62,973 bases of DNA, from the NCBI GenBank assembly GCA_964624465.1, contig CAZUZD010000004.1:1-62973 (forward strand). Reading direction: 5' to 3'. Origin of the DNA: CAZUZD01 sp964624465. GTDB taxonomy: Bacteria > Planctomycetota > Planctomycetia > Isosphaerales > Isosphaeraceae. Made by a program: the position numbers and the translations under genes. Positions 34,749-43,871 of this stretch are shown piece after piece. The notes below the pieces were generated by a model, which saw only the letters and a program-made list of their open reading frames with translations, searched no databases and was not told the origin of the DNA. Each line of letters begins with the position of its first letter. Position 1 is the first letter of the stretch.

Positions 34749-35744
34749 ATGCGTGCAGCCTTCATCGACGCGATCGGGCCGGCCGATTCGATCCGCGTGG
34801 GAGAAATCGCGACCCCCGAGCCCGGACCGGGTCAGGTGCGGGTCCGCGTGGGAGCGGCGGCGATCAACCCGATCGACCTCTACATCCGCTCGGGGGTGGT
34901 CGCCATGCCGATTCCGCTCCCCTACGTCATCGGCTGCGACCTGGCCGGCACCGTCGATGCGGTCGGGCCGGGTACCAGCCGGTTCCAGGTCGGCGATCGC
35001 GTCTGGGGGTCGAATCAGGGCCTGTTCGGACGCCAGGGAGCCACCTCGGAGCTGGCGGTCGTGGACGAGCCGTGGCTCTACCCGACCCCCGCGACCCTGA
35101 CGGACGTCGAGGCGGCGGCCCTGGCGCTGGTCGGGATCACGGCGCACCTGGGCCTCTTCGCGTGCGGCCGGCTGTCCGCCGGCGAGACCGTCTACGTGGC
35201 CGGGGGCAGCGGCGGGGTGGGCTCGATGGTGATCCAGATGGCGAAGGCCGCTGGTGCCCACGTCGCGACCACCGCGGGAACGCCCGAGCACGTCGCGCTC
35301 TGTCAATCGCTCGGGGCGGACCTCGCCCTGAACTATCGCGAGGACGACGTGCCGGCGGCGCTCCGGGCGTTCCGAGAAGAGGGGATCGACGTCTGGTACG
35401 AGACCCAGCGCGAGCCGAACTTCGAGGTCTCGGTGCCGCTGCTCCGCAAGCGCGGCCGGATGATCGTGATGGCCGGCCGGACGGCGAAGCCCACGCTACC
35501 GCTCGGGAACTTCTACACCCGCAATTGCTCGCTGCATGGCTTCGCCATGTTCAACGCCACGGCCGAGGAGCAGCAGCGGTGCTCCGAGGACATGAATCGC
35601 TGGGTGACCCAGGGCCAGCTCCGGCCGCTGGTCGGCCAGACCTTCCCGCTCGAACAGGCCGCCGAGGCGCATCGGTTCCTGGAGGAGAGCACGCTCGGCA
35701 ACGCCAGCAAGGTGCACGGCAAGGTCGTGATCACGATCAGCTGA
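34749..35744 (+). CDS. Quinone oxidoreductase / zinc-type alcohol dehydrogenase-like protein
   Basis: A 331-residue medium-chain dehydrogenase of the NADPH:quinone reductase class. It has the N-terminal GroES-like domain (AAINPIDLYIRSG, GCDLAGTVDAVG) and a Rossmann domain with VYVAGGSGGVGSMVIQMAKAAGA. The structural zinc cysteine cluster of alcohol dehydrogenases is absent, as in quinone reductases. The start ATG at 34749 follows GGAG by about ten bases; an in-frame GTG at 34734 is less likely. Likely co-transcribed with the Rieske protein upstream. Confidence 0.9.
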   Translation: MRAAFIDAIGPADSIRVGEIATPEPGPGQVRVRVGAAAINPIDLYIRSGVVAMPIPLPYVIGCDLAGTVDAVGPGTSRFQVGDRVWGSNQGLFGRQGATSELAVVDEPWLYPTPATLTDVEAAALALVGITAHLGLFACGRLSAGETVYVAGGSGGVGSMVIQMAKAAGAHVATTAGTPEHVALCQSLGADLALNYREDDVPAALRAFREEGIDVWYETQREPNFEVSVPLLRKRGRMIVMAGRTAKPTLPLGNFYTRNCSLHGFAMFNATAEEQQRCSEDMNRWVTQGQLRPLVGQTFPLEQAAEAHRFLEESTLGNASKVHGKVVITIS

Positions 35745-35773
35745 GCGGATCCGGGCCAGACCCGAACCGCTAC

Positions 35774-35808
35774 CGTTCCCGCCGGGCCGGATGTGCCCGA
35801 CGGGAACG
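35774..35808. terminator. GC-rich hairpin between convergent oxidoreductase and esterase genes
   Basis: CGTTCCCG (35774-35781) pairs with CGGGAACG (35801-35808); after one C/A mismatch CGGGC pairs with GCCCG, around a seven-base loop. No T-tract. It lies in the 88 bases between convergent stops. Confidence 0.5.
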
Positions 35809-35832
35809 CGGCTTCGGCAGCGATCGGGCGCC

Positions 35833-38259
35833 TCACTCGCCGTCTGCGATCCAGCGAGCCAGTGCTTCCGGCTCGAATGCCGAGCCCTCGACCTGGATCT
35901 GACCGAGGGAGCCGGCGTGCCCGTAGGCCCGCTCCGCCCGGTCGCGGTGGAACGAGCCACCCGGCCGGGCGATCCGCAGCGGGGCCGGGGCCGCCAGGGC
36001 CGAGGCGCCCGACAGCCCACCGAACTGGAGGACGCCCGGCAGGTCGAGCCCGGCCGGGACATCGGCACTGCCATCGCCGTAGTCGAACCCGTCGAGGTCG
36101 ACGGCGGTGCGTGCCACCTCGATCAGGAGCGGTCGAGCGAGCAGGACGAGCGGGCCGGTGCCGGCGGTCCCAATCAGGTTCGTCTGGCGGATGCCGTCCA
36201 GCGATCGGGCCCAGGCCAGCACGGTGGCCAGGTCCTGCACGCGGTCGGCCGCGAGCACCTTGTTGTAGGTCGTGGCGTGCCGCGTGTCGGGCCGTCGGTC
36301 GCTCGGCGCCGCCGGATCGGCCGACTCGCCCACGAGCAGGGGGTCGAATCCGACCACCTCCTGGCCACGATCCAGCAGCGCCCGCACCAGGGGAGTTGGG
36401 GCCCCATCGGGACCGACCAGTCCCGCCTTGCCGGCCGGGTGCATGACGACGGTCAGGCGGCCGGTCGACTTTGCGGGGATCAGCCGGACCACGGGGATCG
36501 CCTCGCCTGTGACGGTACGTCCCACGCGACCGTGGTGGATGGCCAGTCCCTCACGATCGGCCCGGCGCACGGCCGTGGCGGTGAGCTCGGCCGCGGCCGG
36601 ATTGACCAGTCCCACCCGGACGCGATGCGCGGTGGCGAGGAACCGTCGGTCGGCCTGCCAGCGGGCGCCGTCCTCGCCGGGGGACAGGCGGTCGAGCGCG
36701 GTCGACTGCTGCCGGACGAGCTCGGCCTCCAGCTCGGCGGGGGACTTGCGATCGGCGGGCGCGGGGTGCGCCGAGGTGAAGGTCCAGAGGTCCTCGGGCT
36801 GCTCCGGGGTCTGCTCACCCTCGCGGGTCGCCTCCGGGTCGGTGATGCCGAGCAGCCAGCGGGCCATGAAGGCGTAGACGGCCTCGCGCGAGGTCTTGTT
36901 GTAGTTGTGCGGTGCGGTGAAGACATCGGCGCTGAGGCGGTCGCCGTGGCCGGTCAGCTCGTAGACCTTTCGGATGGCCGGGTCGACCTTCGTGGTGGTG
37001 TTGACCGACCAGTCGCCGGTGGCGCCCACGAGCTTCATCGGTCGCGGCGCGGCCAGGGCAGCGATCTCGACGTTGTCGGTGCCGTGGCGAAGTCCCGAGC
37101 AGTTCTCGCACACGCAGCCGCCCTGGAAGTACTCCGACACCATGACGACCGGCGCGGCCACCGCGATCCTCGGGTCGAGCGCCGTCAGCAGGAACGTCTG
37201 GGTGCCGCCCCCCGACTCGCCCGTGCACCCGATCCGCGCCGGGTCCACATCTGGCAGGCCCGTGAGGAAGTCGACGACTCGCAGGCTGTTCCAGGTCTGC
37301 AAGCCCGCCAGGCTGAACCCCCAGCGATCAAGCCGCGCGTTCAGGAACTCGTGCCCGAACGCCTTGGTGTCGTTGTACCCGACCATGTCGTACAGGAAGA
37401 CCACGCAGCCGAGCTTCGCCCACCGGATGCAGCGCTGCTGCACTTCCGAGTTCACCCGACCATCTTCCCAGTGGCCGTGCGGGCAGAGGATCGCGGGCAC
37501 GCGACCGCGGACGCCGACCGGCCGGTACAGATTCCCCGAGAGGGTGTGGCCGGGGAGGGTCCGCAGCACGACCTTCTCGATGGTGTACCCGTCGCGCTCC
37601 ACCTTCCCGAAGACCTCGGGCTCCAGCGGAGCCCGCTCAGGCAGGGGCCAGAGGCCGAGCGTGACCTGGAGCTGCTCGCGCAGGGCCTGGGCCCGATCAC
37701 GCCAGACGACCGGATCGGTCGGCGGCCGCCAGTCGGCGCCCTGCTGATTGGTGCGAACCGTGGTGCATCGCAAATCGGCGGGAGGGGCCACGCCATCGAT
37801 GCGCCCCCGGGCCACGTCCAGCCAGCGCGACAGATCCGCGCGGGGATCGCGCGTCAGAGCCACAAATGCCGGGACCGGGGTCGGGGCCCCCTTGGGCCTG
37901 GCCGCGGCGGCCTCCGCTCCGAGTCGGGAGACGAACTTGACCGGCCGACCGGCGGGCAGGCTCACCGTCCCGAGCGCTCGCCAGGTCGGAAGGCCTTCGG
38001 CCACGGGCTTCGCGAGCGTCAGCGTCAGCACGTCGTCGTCGACCGCAGCCGACCACGACTCGCCGGGCGGGGCCCAGACCTTGACGGTCACCTCGCCCGA
38101 GAGTCCCAGCTCTCGACCGCCGGCCAGTTCAGGCCACTCGGAGGGCGTGACGACGACGACCGGGGTCTCGTCGGGGGCGGCGGCATGGCTCGACGGCATG
38201 ACGGTCAGGAGTGTGAGCGCAAGCAGGAGCCAGCGCACGGGGGAGAGCGCTCGGGGCAT
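35833..38259 (-). CDS. Secreted alpha/beta hydrolase (acetyl xylan esterase-like) with degenerate second domain
   Basis: An 808-residue protein with a signal peptide (about 1-26) and an alpha/beta hydrolase domain of the acetyl xylan esterase/large dienelactone hydrolase type (about 170-500). The nucleophile elbow is CTGESGGGT, and the lid and acid regions VVFLYDMVGYND and VGATGDWSVNT follow. The C-terminal half (about 560-780) repeats hydrolase-like strands and a lost elbow, LIGTAGTG, in which the GxSxG serine is replaced by alanine. So one active and one inactive hydrolase domain are likely. Start is the ATG at 38257-38259. It is divergent from the amidohydrolase gene. Confidence 0.85.
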   Translation of the reverse strand: MPRALSPVRWLLLALTLLTVMPSSHAAAPDETPVVVVTPSEWPELAGGRELGLSGEVTVKVWAPPGESWSAAVDDDVLTLTLAKPVAEGLPTWRALGTVSLPAGRPVKFVSRLGAEAAAARPKGAPTPVPAFVALTRDPRADLSRWLDVARGRIDGVAPPADLRCTTVRTNQQGADWRPPTDPVVWRDRAQALREQLQVTLGLWPLPERAPLEPEVFGKVERDGYTIEKVVLRTLPGHTLSGNLYRPVGVRGRVPAILCPHGHWEDGRVNSEVQQRCIRWAKLGCVVFLYDMVGYNDTKAFGHEFLNARLDRWGFSLAGLQTWNSLRVVDFLTGLPDVDPARIGCTGESGGGTQTFLLTALDPRIAVAAPVVMVSEYFQGGCVCENCSGLRHGTDNVEIAALAAPRPMKLVGATGDWSVNTTTKVDPAIRKVYELTGHGDRLSADVFTAPHNYNKTSREAVYAFMARWLLGITDPEATREGEQTPEQPEDLWTFTSAHPAPADRKSPAELEAELVRQQSTALDRLSPGEDGARWQADRRFLATAHRVRVGLVNPAAAELTATAVRRADREGLAIHHGRVGRTVTGEAIPVVRLIPAKSTGRLTVVMHPAGKAGLVGPDGAPTPLVRALLDRGQEVVGFDPLLVGESADPAAPSDRRPDTRHATTYNKVLAADRVQDLATVLAWARSLDGIRQTNLIGTAGTGPLVLLARPLLIEVARTAVDLDGFDYGDGSADVPAGLDLPGVLQFGGLSGASALAAPAPLRIARPGGSFHRDRAERAYGHAGSLGQIQVEGSAFEPEALARWIADGE

Positions 38260-38434
38260 GGCGGGCCTCGTCGGGGCAGGGGGCGTGGGGTGGGTCGGGC
38301 CCTTGTGGAGCCCAGGGCTGGATGGTAAGAGTGACCGGCACAAAAAGCGAGCGCCCAGCCCCATCTCCGCGCCCCTCTCCCGCGCCGTCCGGCTCGCCAT
38401 CCGCCCCACCGCCGACTCGCACCCGGAGCCCTTG

Positions 38435-41400
38435 ATGATCACCCCCACGTTGCGCTGGACGGGCCGCGCGCTCGTCCTCTCCGCAGCCCTCGGTGGCACG
38501 CTCGCCCTCGCCGTCGTCGCACCGACCTCCTCGCGGGATGACGCCCTGCGCCCCGATTACCAGCCGGCGGCGTACGCCGTGACCAACGCCAGACTCATCA
38601 CCGACGGGAAGACGACGATCGAGGATGGCACCCTCGTGATCCGCCGCGGCGTGATCGAGGCCGTCGGCCCCTCGGCCAGCATCAAGCCGCCGGCCGACGC
38701 CGAGGTGATCGACGGCAAGGGGCTCGTCGTTTACCCGGGATTCATCGATCTGCACACCACCCTCGGTGCCCCGAAGTCGGTCGAGCGCTCGAAGACCGGC
38801 ACCGGCCGCCCCGTGCCGTACAACGAATTTGCCCTGCCGCGGACCCCGACCGACAGCCGGAACGGGCTGACGCCGGAGTTCGAGGTCGGGGGCTCGCTGG
38901 AGTTGACCGAGGCCACGGCCGCCGAGCGTCGGAAGCTCGGGTTCACCGACCTGGTCGCCGCCCCGGCGGGCGCGATCGCCACGGGCCAGAGCGCCATGGT
39001 GAGCCTGGGCGGGTTGCCGCGTCGCGAGTCGATCGTCCGGAGCCCGCTGGCGCTGCACCTGAACGTCCGGCCGCCGTTCGAGCCCCAGCCGCCCAGCCCG
39101 GATGAGGACCCGGTCGTCGCGAGGCGCCGGTTCCAGAACTCGACGCCGACCTACCCGACCTCGCTGATGGGCGCCGTCGCCCACTTGCGCCAGGCCATGC
39201 TCGACAGCGACTACGACCACGAGGCGTGGGCCTTCTACCAGGCCCACGGCGGCCCTCGCCCCGCGTTCGACCCCGCCCTCAAGACCCTGCACCTGGCCCG
39301 CTCGAAGGTGATCCCGACCTGGTGGGAGGCGAACACCCGCGATGAGATCCACCGCGCCCTCGACCTCGCCGGTGAGTTCGGCACGACGGCGACCATCGTC
39401 GGCGGCCGCGAGGCCGGGCGACTCGTCGACCGCCTCCGTACCGAGCGGGTCCCCGTCGTCCTCCGGCTCGACTTCCCCGAGGAGCCGAAGGCGATCGACG
39501 CCGCCAAGCGGGCCGATCTGAAGCCCGAGGAGCAGCTGATCCCGGTCCGGGTCCGCGCCGAGAAGCGCACGAAGTGGGCCGAGCGGGTCAGCACCGCCGC
39601 GGCTCTGGCGAAGGCCGGCGTCCGGTTCGGGTTCTCGTCCGAAGGGCTGGAGAAATCCGACAAGTTCCACGCCCAGGTCCGCGAGGCGATCGAGCACGGC
39701 CTGCCCGTCGAGGCCGCTGTCACCGCCCTGACCCGCGACGCCGCCGAGATCGCTGGCCTGTCCGACCGGCTCGGGACCCTCGCCCCGGGCAAGCTCGGCC
39801 ACGTCACCATCCTCACCGGCCCGTATGGCAAGGCCGACGCCAAGGTCCGGTACCTCTTCACCGACGGCCAGAAGTTCGACCTCGAGAAGGACGGGAAGGA
39901 CGCCCCGAAGAAGGGCGACGACGAGAAGAAGGATCGCACCCGGGAGAAGGCCACCCGCGCCGAGCCCGAGACGGCCAAGAAGCCCGAGGATCCGAAGGCC
40001 GCGAAACCGGACGTCAAGAAGGCCGAAGCCCCCGAGGCGGACAAGCCGGCTGTCCCGAAGGCGGAGCCGAAGCCGGAGGCCGATCGAGCCGCTGCTGATG
40101 AGCCGAAACTGGATCGGGAGGCGGCGAACGACAAGCCGGCGGAGGCACTGCCCGAGCCACCCAGCGAGCTCGAAGAGGACCGCAAGCCGAGCATCCAGAC
40201 CCACGGCAACGTGCTCATCAAGGACGCCAGGATCCTCACGGCCGGCCCCGCTGGCACGATCGAGCAGGGTTCGATCCTGGTGCGCGACGGGATGATCGCG
40301 GCGGTGGGCCGTGACCTCTCGGCCCCCGACGGGACCCCGGTGATTGATGCCCGCGGCCTGGTCGTCATGCCAGGGATCATCGACACCCACTCGCACATCG
40401 CCATCTCGGGCGGCGTGAACGAGATGAGCCTGTCGATCGTGCCCGAGGTGCGGGTGCGCGACGTGGTCGATGGCGAGGACCCGGCGCTGTTCCGGTCGCT
40501 GGCCGGCGGCACGACGACCGCGCGGCTGCTGCACGGCTCGGCCAACACCATCGGCGGCCAGGACGTCGTCATCAAGCTCCGCGAAGGGGCCGCCGGTCGC
40601 GACCTGATCCTCAAGGACGCGAAGCGACCCCAGGGCGTCAAGTTCGCCCTCGGCGAGAACGTGACCCGGCGCCGCGAGCGGTTCCCGAACACGCGCATGG
40701 GCGTCGAGGCCACCATCGAGCGGGCGTTCCTCGAGGGCCGGGCCTACACGGCGGCTCGCAAGGCCCACGACGAGGCGAAGGCCAAGGGCACCCCGGTCCC
40801 GCCGTTCCGCCGCGACCTGAGGCTCGAGGCGCTGGCCGAGATCCTCGGCGGGACGATCAAGATTCACAGCCACTGCTACCGCTCGGACGAGATCCTCATG
40901 CTCCTGCGCGTGGCCGAGCGGTTCGGCGTCCGCGTGCAGTCGCTCCAGCACGTCCTCGAAGGCTACAAGGTCGCCGCCGAGATCGCCGCCCATGGCGCCA
41001 GCGCGTCGACGTTCTCGGACTGGTGGGCCTACAAGGTCGAAGCATTCGATGCGATCCCGCAGAACGCCGGCCTCCTCACCGAGGCCGGGGCCACGGTCTG
41101 CATCAAGAGCGACAGCGACGAGCTGATCCGCCACCTCTACCATGAGGCGGCGAAGATGGTGAAGTACGGCAACGTGACCGAGGCCCAGGCCCTCGCCATG
41201 ATCACCCTGAACCCCGCTCGCGAGCTCGGCCTGGAGCACCGCCTCGGATCGATCGAGGTGGGCAAGGACGCCGACCTGGCGCTGTTCAACGCCCACCCGT
41301 TCGATGTCTTCGCCCGCTGCGAGCTGACCCTCGTCGACGGTGAGGTCCAGTTCCAGCGCCGTGAGGCCGAGGGCCGCCTGGAGACCCGACCGGGCGCGGA

Positions 41401-42793
41401 CACGATGCCCGCCGCGTTGGCCGAGGTCCGCAGCCGGGCTCTCGACCTGACCGCCACCACCGATGGCCGGTATGCCCTGGTCGGGGCCAATGTGCATCCC
41501 GTCAGCGGCCCGACCATCGCCGGCGGCACGGTGATCGTGAGCGGTGGCACAATCGAGGCAGTAGGAGGCCCGGAGACGCCCATCCCGGCAGGCGTGAAGT
41601 CGATCGACTGCCGTGGCCTGGACCTCTGGCCGGGCATGGTGGACGCCGGCAGCCTCGTCGGACTCTTCGAGATCGGCAGCCTGCCCGAGACCCAGGACTT
41701 CGCCGACTCCGCGCCGTTCCAGCCCGAGCTGCGGGCGAGCGTGGCCCTCCACCCCGAGAGCACGGTGATTCCCGTCACCCGGGCCAATGGCATCCTCACC
41801 GCCTACGTCCAACCCTCGGGCGGGACCATCTCGGGGCAGGGCTGCCTGGTCGACTTCGCCGGCTGGATTCCCACTGAGATGCTCCGCCGCGACCTGGTGG
41901 CGGTCAACGTCACCATCCCGGCCTACACGCCCTCGGACGGCGAGCCTCGCCGCGGTGGCGGGCCTGATCCGAATGCGCGTCGCGCCGAGCGGCTGGAGCA
42001 GATCCGCACCCAGTTCCGGCGGGCCATCGACTACGCGAAGGTCGTCGAGGCCGCCCGCGCGGGCCAGGCGACCGAGCCGACCCCGGACCCGCGGCTCACG
42101 GCGCTGGCGCCGTATGCGCGCGGCGAGCGGCCGGTGATCTTCCGGGCCGATCGTGCCGTCGAGATTCTCGACGCCCTCAAGCTCGCGGAGGAGTTGAAGC
42201 TGAAGGCGATCATCACGGGCGGGGCCGAGGCCTGGAAGGTGACGGCAGCCCTCAAGAAGGCGGGCATCCCGGTCATCGTCGCCGGCACCATGAAGCTGCC
42301 GCTCGACGCGACGGACCCGTACGACTCGGCCTACACGACCCCGCTGCGACTGCACGAGGCGGGCATCCCGTTCGCCATCCGCTCCATCGGCCAGGGCCCC
42401 GACCAGGCCACCTCGGCCCGCAACCTCCCTTACGAGGCCGGCATGGCCGCCGCCTACGGGTTGCCCGACGACAAGGCCCTCGAAGCCGTGACCCTGGCCC
42501 CGGCGCGGCTGCTCGGCTGCGATGATCTCTACGGTTCGATCGCGCCCGGCAAGCGGGCGAACCTCGTGCTCACGGCCGGGCACCTGCTCCAGGCCACCAC
42601 CGACGTGAAGGGGCTGTTCATCGGCGGCAAGCCGATCGCACCCACCAGCAAGCAGACGGAGCTCTACACGAGCTATCGCCAGCGGCTGCAGGAGGTGAAA
42701 GCCGGTCAGGCTCCGCTCGGCCTAGAGCGTCCGGCCGCGCCGGCCTCCGGCGGCGCGGCCACCCCGGCCTCGGCCGCTGGCTCCCAGCGCTGA
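38435..42793 (+). CDS. Triple amidohydrolase-domain protein, 1452 residues
   Basis: A very long secreted or membrane-attached protein (hydrophobic segment about 11-30) with three amidohydrolase-like domains joined by a charged linker. Domain A (about 46-485) opens with TNARLITDGKTTIEDGTL and PGFIDLHTT, but the second metal histidine of HxH is threonine (H107-T109). The linker (about 486-585) is a Lys/Glu/Asp/Pro/Ala-rich run. Domain B (about 590-980) has PGIIDTHSH with a complete HxH (H652/H654) and later HSHCY, LQHVLEG and KSDSDE as possible remaining ligands. Domain C (about 1012-1420) has PGMVDAGS with no HxH. Only domain B looks able to bind a metal pair. It is expected to be exported but the substrate is unknown. 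GGAG lies about eight bases before the ATG. Confidence 0.9.
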   Translation: MITPTLRWTGRALVLSAALGGTLALAVVAPTSSRDDALRPDYQPAAYAVTNARLITDGKTTIEDGTLVIRRGVIEAVGPSASIKPPADAEVIDGKGLVVYPGFIDLHTTLGAPKSVERSKTGTGRPVPYNEFALPRTPTDSRNGLTPEFEVGGSLELTEATAAERRKLGFTDLVAAPAGAIATGQSAMVSLGGLPRRESIVRSPLALHLNVRPPFEPQPPSPDEDPVVARRRFQNSTPTYPTSLMGAVAHLRQAMLDSDYDHEAWAFYQAHGGPRPAFDPALKTLHLARSKVIPTWWEANTRDEIHRALDLAGEFGTTATIVGGREAGRLVDRLRTERVPVVLRLDFPEEPKAIDAAKRADLKPEEQLIPVRVRAEKRTKWAERVSTAAALAKAGVRFGFSSEGLEKSDKFHAQVREAIEHGLPVEAAVTALTRDAAEIAGLSDRLGTLAPGKLGHVTILTGPYGKADAKVRYLFTDGQKFDLEKDGKDAPKKGDDEKKDRTREKATRAEPETAKKPEDPKAAKPDVKKAEAPEADKPAVPKAEPKPEADRAAADEPKLDREAANDKPAEALPEPPSELEEDRKPSIQTHGNVLIKDARILTAGPAGTIEQGSILVRDGMIAAVGRDLSAPDGTPVIDARGLVVMPGIIDTHSHIAISGGVNEMSLSIVPEVRVRDVVDGEDPALFRSLAGGTTTARLLHGSANTIGGQDVVIKLREGAAGRDLILKDAKRPQGVKFALGENVTRRRERFPNTRMGVEATIERAFLEGRAYTAARKAHDEAKAKGTPVPPFRRDLRLEALAEILGGTIKIHSHCYRSDEILMLLRVAERFGVRVQSLQHVLEGYKVAAEIAAHGASASTFSDWWAYKVEAFDAIPQNAGLLTEAGATVCIKSDSDELIRHLYHEAAKMVKYGNVTEAQALAMITLNPARELGLEHRLGSIEVGKDADLALFNAHPFDVFARCELTLVDGEVQFQRREAEGRLETRPGADTMPAALAEVRSRALDLTATTDGRYALVGANVHPVSGPTIAGGTVIVSGGTIEAVGGPETPIPAGVKSIDCRGLDLWPGMVDAGSLVGLFEIGSLPETQDFADSAPFQPELRASVALHPESTVIPVTRANGILTAYVQPSGGTISGQGCLVDFAGWIPTEMLRRDLVAVNVTIPAYTPSDGEPRRGGGPDPNARRAERLEQIRTQFRRAIDYAKVVEAARAGQATEPTPDPRLTALAPYARGERPVIFRADRAVEILDALKLAEELKLKAIITGGAEAWKVTAALKKAGIPVIVAGTMKLPLDATDPYDSAYTTPLRLHEAGIPFAIRSIGQGPDQATSARNLPYEAGMAAAYGLPDDKALEAVTLAPARLLGCDDLYGSIAPGKRANLVLTAGHLLQATTDVKGLFIGGKPIAPTSKQTELYTSYRQRLQEVKAGQAPLGLERPAAPASGGAATPASAAGSQR

Positions 42794-42818
42794 GGTATGT
42801 GGACAACCCGAAATTCGA

Positions 42819-42857
42819 CGACGGCCTGGGCCCCCGGAGCGGGGGTTCAGGCCGTCG
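42819..42857. terminator. Strong 17-bp hairpin at convergent amidohydrolase and acyltransferase ends
   Basis: Arms 42819-42835 and 42841-42857 pair along 17 positions (two G-T) around a five-base loop. It overlaps the stop codon of the acyltransferase gene (42847). There is no T-tract. It is the strongest such hairpin in the window. Confidence 0.55.
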
Positions 42858-43755
42858 GTCGTTCCAGGAGGGCCAGGGCCAGGCTGATCGAGCGGAGCCG
42901 GGTGGCCGTCGAGTCCGAGCGCGACATGAAGACGACCGGGTGCGTGGTCCCGCGCAGGACGCCGCCGAATCGGCAATCGGCGGTGTACATGATGGCCTTG
43001 ACCGTCAGGTTGGCCGACGCGAGGTCGGGAAAGAGCATGATGTCCGCCGCGCCGACCACGGCCCCGGCCAGCCGCTTCCGGGCGCCCGCCTCCTCGGCGT
43101 AGGCCAGGTCGAACGACAGCGGCCCCTGCACCTGGCAGTCGGGCCACTCGCCGGCGGCGTTGCGACGCTGCAGCTCGGCCGCGTCGACCGACTCCGGGAC
43201 CGAGTCGCTGGGCGTCTCGGAGGCGGCCATCGCCGCGACCTTCGGGACCGCCAGACCCAGGCGGTGCGCCAGCTCGACCGCGTGGCGCATCACGGCCACC
43301 TTCAGTGGCAGCTTGGGGCGGTTCAACACCCCGGTGTCGGCCAGCAGAAATCGCCTCGCATCGCGGACGATCTCCATGAGCACCACCTGGCAGATCACGC
43401 GCGTCGCTCGCAGGCCGAACTCGGGATCGAGGATCGCGTCCATCAGGTTCGGGGTCGAGACGCGGCCCTTCATGAGCACCTGCGTCGCACCGCTCCGGCA
43501 GAGGGCGACCGCCGTGCGCTCGGGGGCCTCCGACTCCACCAGGGTGATCCCCTCGAGCCCGACGCGGTGGCGATCCGCCAGCCCTTCCATCTCCTCGCGA
43601 TGCCCCGCGAGCGTGGCGGCCAACCAGCCGCGGTCGGTCGCCTGCCGGATGGCTTCGAGGACGGTGCCGTCGGCACCGCCGGCGACGGCGACCCGGACGG
43701 GACAGGACTGCGCATCCGCCCGACGCTCCAGCTCGGCGAAATCGGGCAGCGGCAT
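42847..43755 (-). CDS. Phosphate acetyl/butyryltransferase family protein
   Basis: A 302-residue enzyme of the PTA/PTB family, which transfers acyl groups between CoA and phosphate. It carries CRSGATQVLMKGRVSTPNLM, VLNRPKLPLKVAVMRHAVELA and the C-terminal GAADIMLFPDLASANLTVKA block. Its short length and sequence fit phosphate butyryltransferase (Ptb) better than full-length Pta. No acetate or butyrate kinase gene lies next to it here. The start is the ATG at 43753-43755. A perfect palindrome (43799-43816) lies 44 bases upstream. Confidence 0.85.
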   Translation of the reverse strand: MPLPDFAELERRADAQSCPVRVAVAGGADGTVLEAIRQATDRGWLAATLAGHREEMEGLADRHRVGLEGITLVESEAPERTAVALCRSGATQVLMKGRVSTPNLMDAILDPEFGLRATRVICQVVLMEIVRDARRFLLADTGVLNRPKLPLKVAVMRHAVELAHRLGLAVPKVAAMAASETPSDSVPESVDAAELQRRNAAGEWPDCQVQGPLSFDLAYAEEAGARKRLAGAVVGAADIMLFPDLASANLTVKAIMYTADCRFGGVLRGTTHPVVFMSRSDSTATRLRSISLALALLERPTA

Positions 43756-43798
43756 CGCGTCCCCTTGAGTGCTGTTGGCGACCGGTTGCAAATCCGTC

Positions 43799-43816
43799 GG
43801 ACTCCACATGGAGTCC
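43799..43816. promoter_or_regulatory. Perfect 18-bp palindrome upstream of the Ptb-like gene
   Basis: GGACTCCACATGGAGTCC is an uninterrupted 8-2-8 inverted repeat between the ettA stop (43872) and the acyltransferase start (43755). It may be an operator for the acyltransferase gene, or a hairpin ending ettA. Confidence 0.45.
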
Positions 43817-43871
43817 ACGTCCGGGGCCCAGCCGACGCGCGACCGGGCCCCGGCGGTGGGGTAGGGTGACC

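Noticed and set aside
38129..42583. 1484-codon open frame opposite the triple amidohydrolase
   Set aside because: Same cause: high GC removes stop codons from the antisense strand. No motif or ribosome-binding site supports it.
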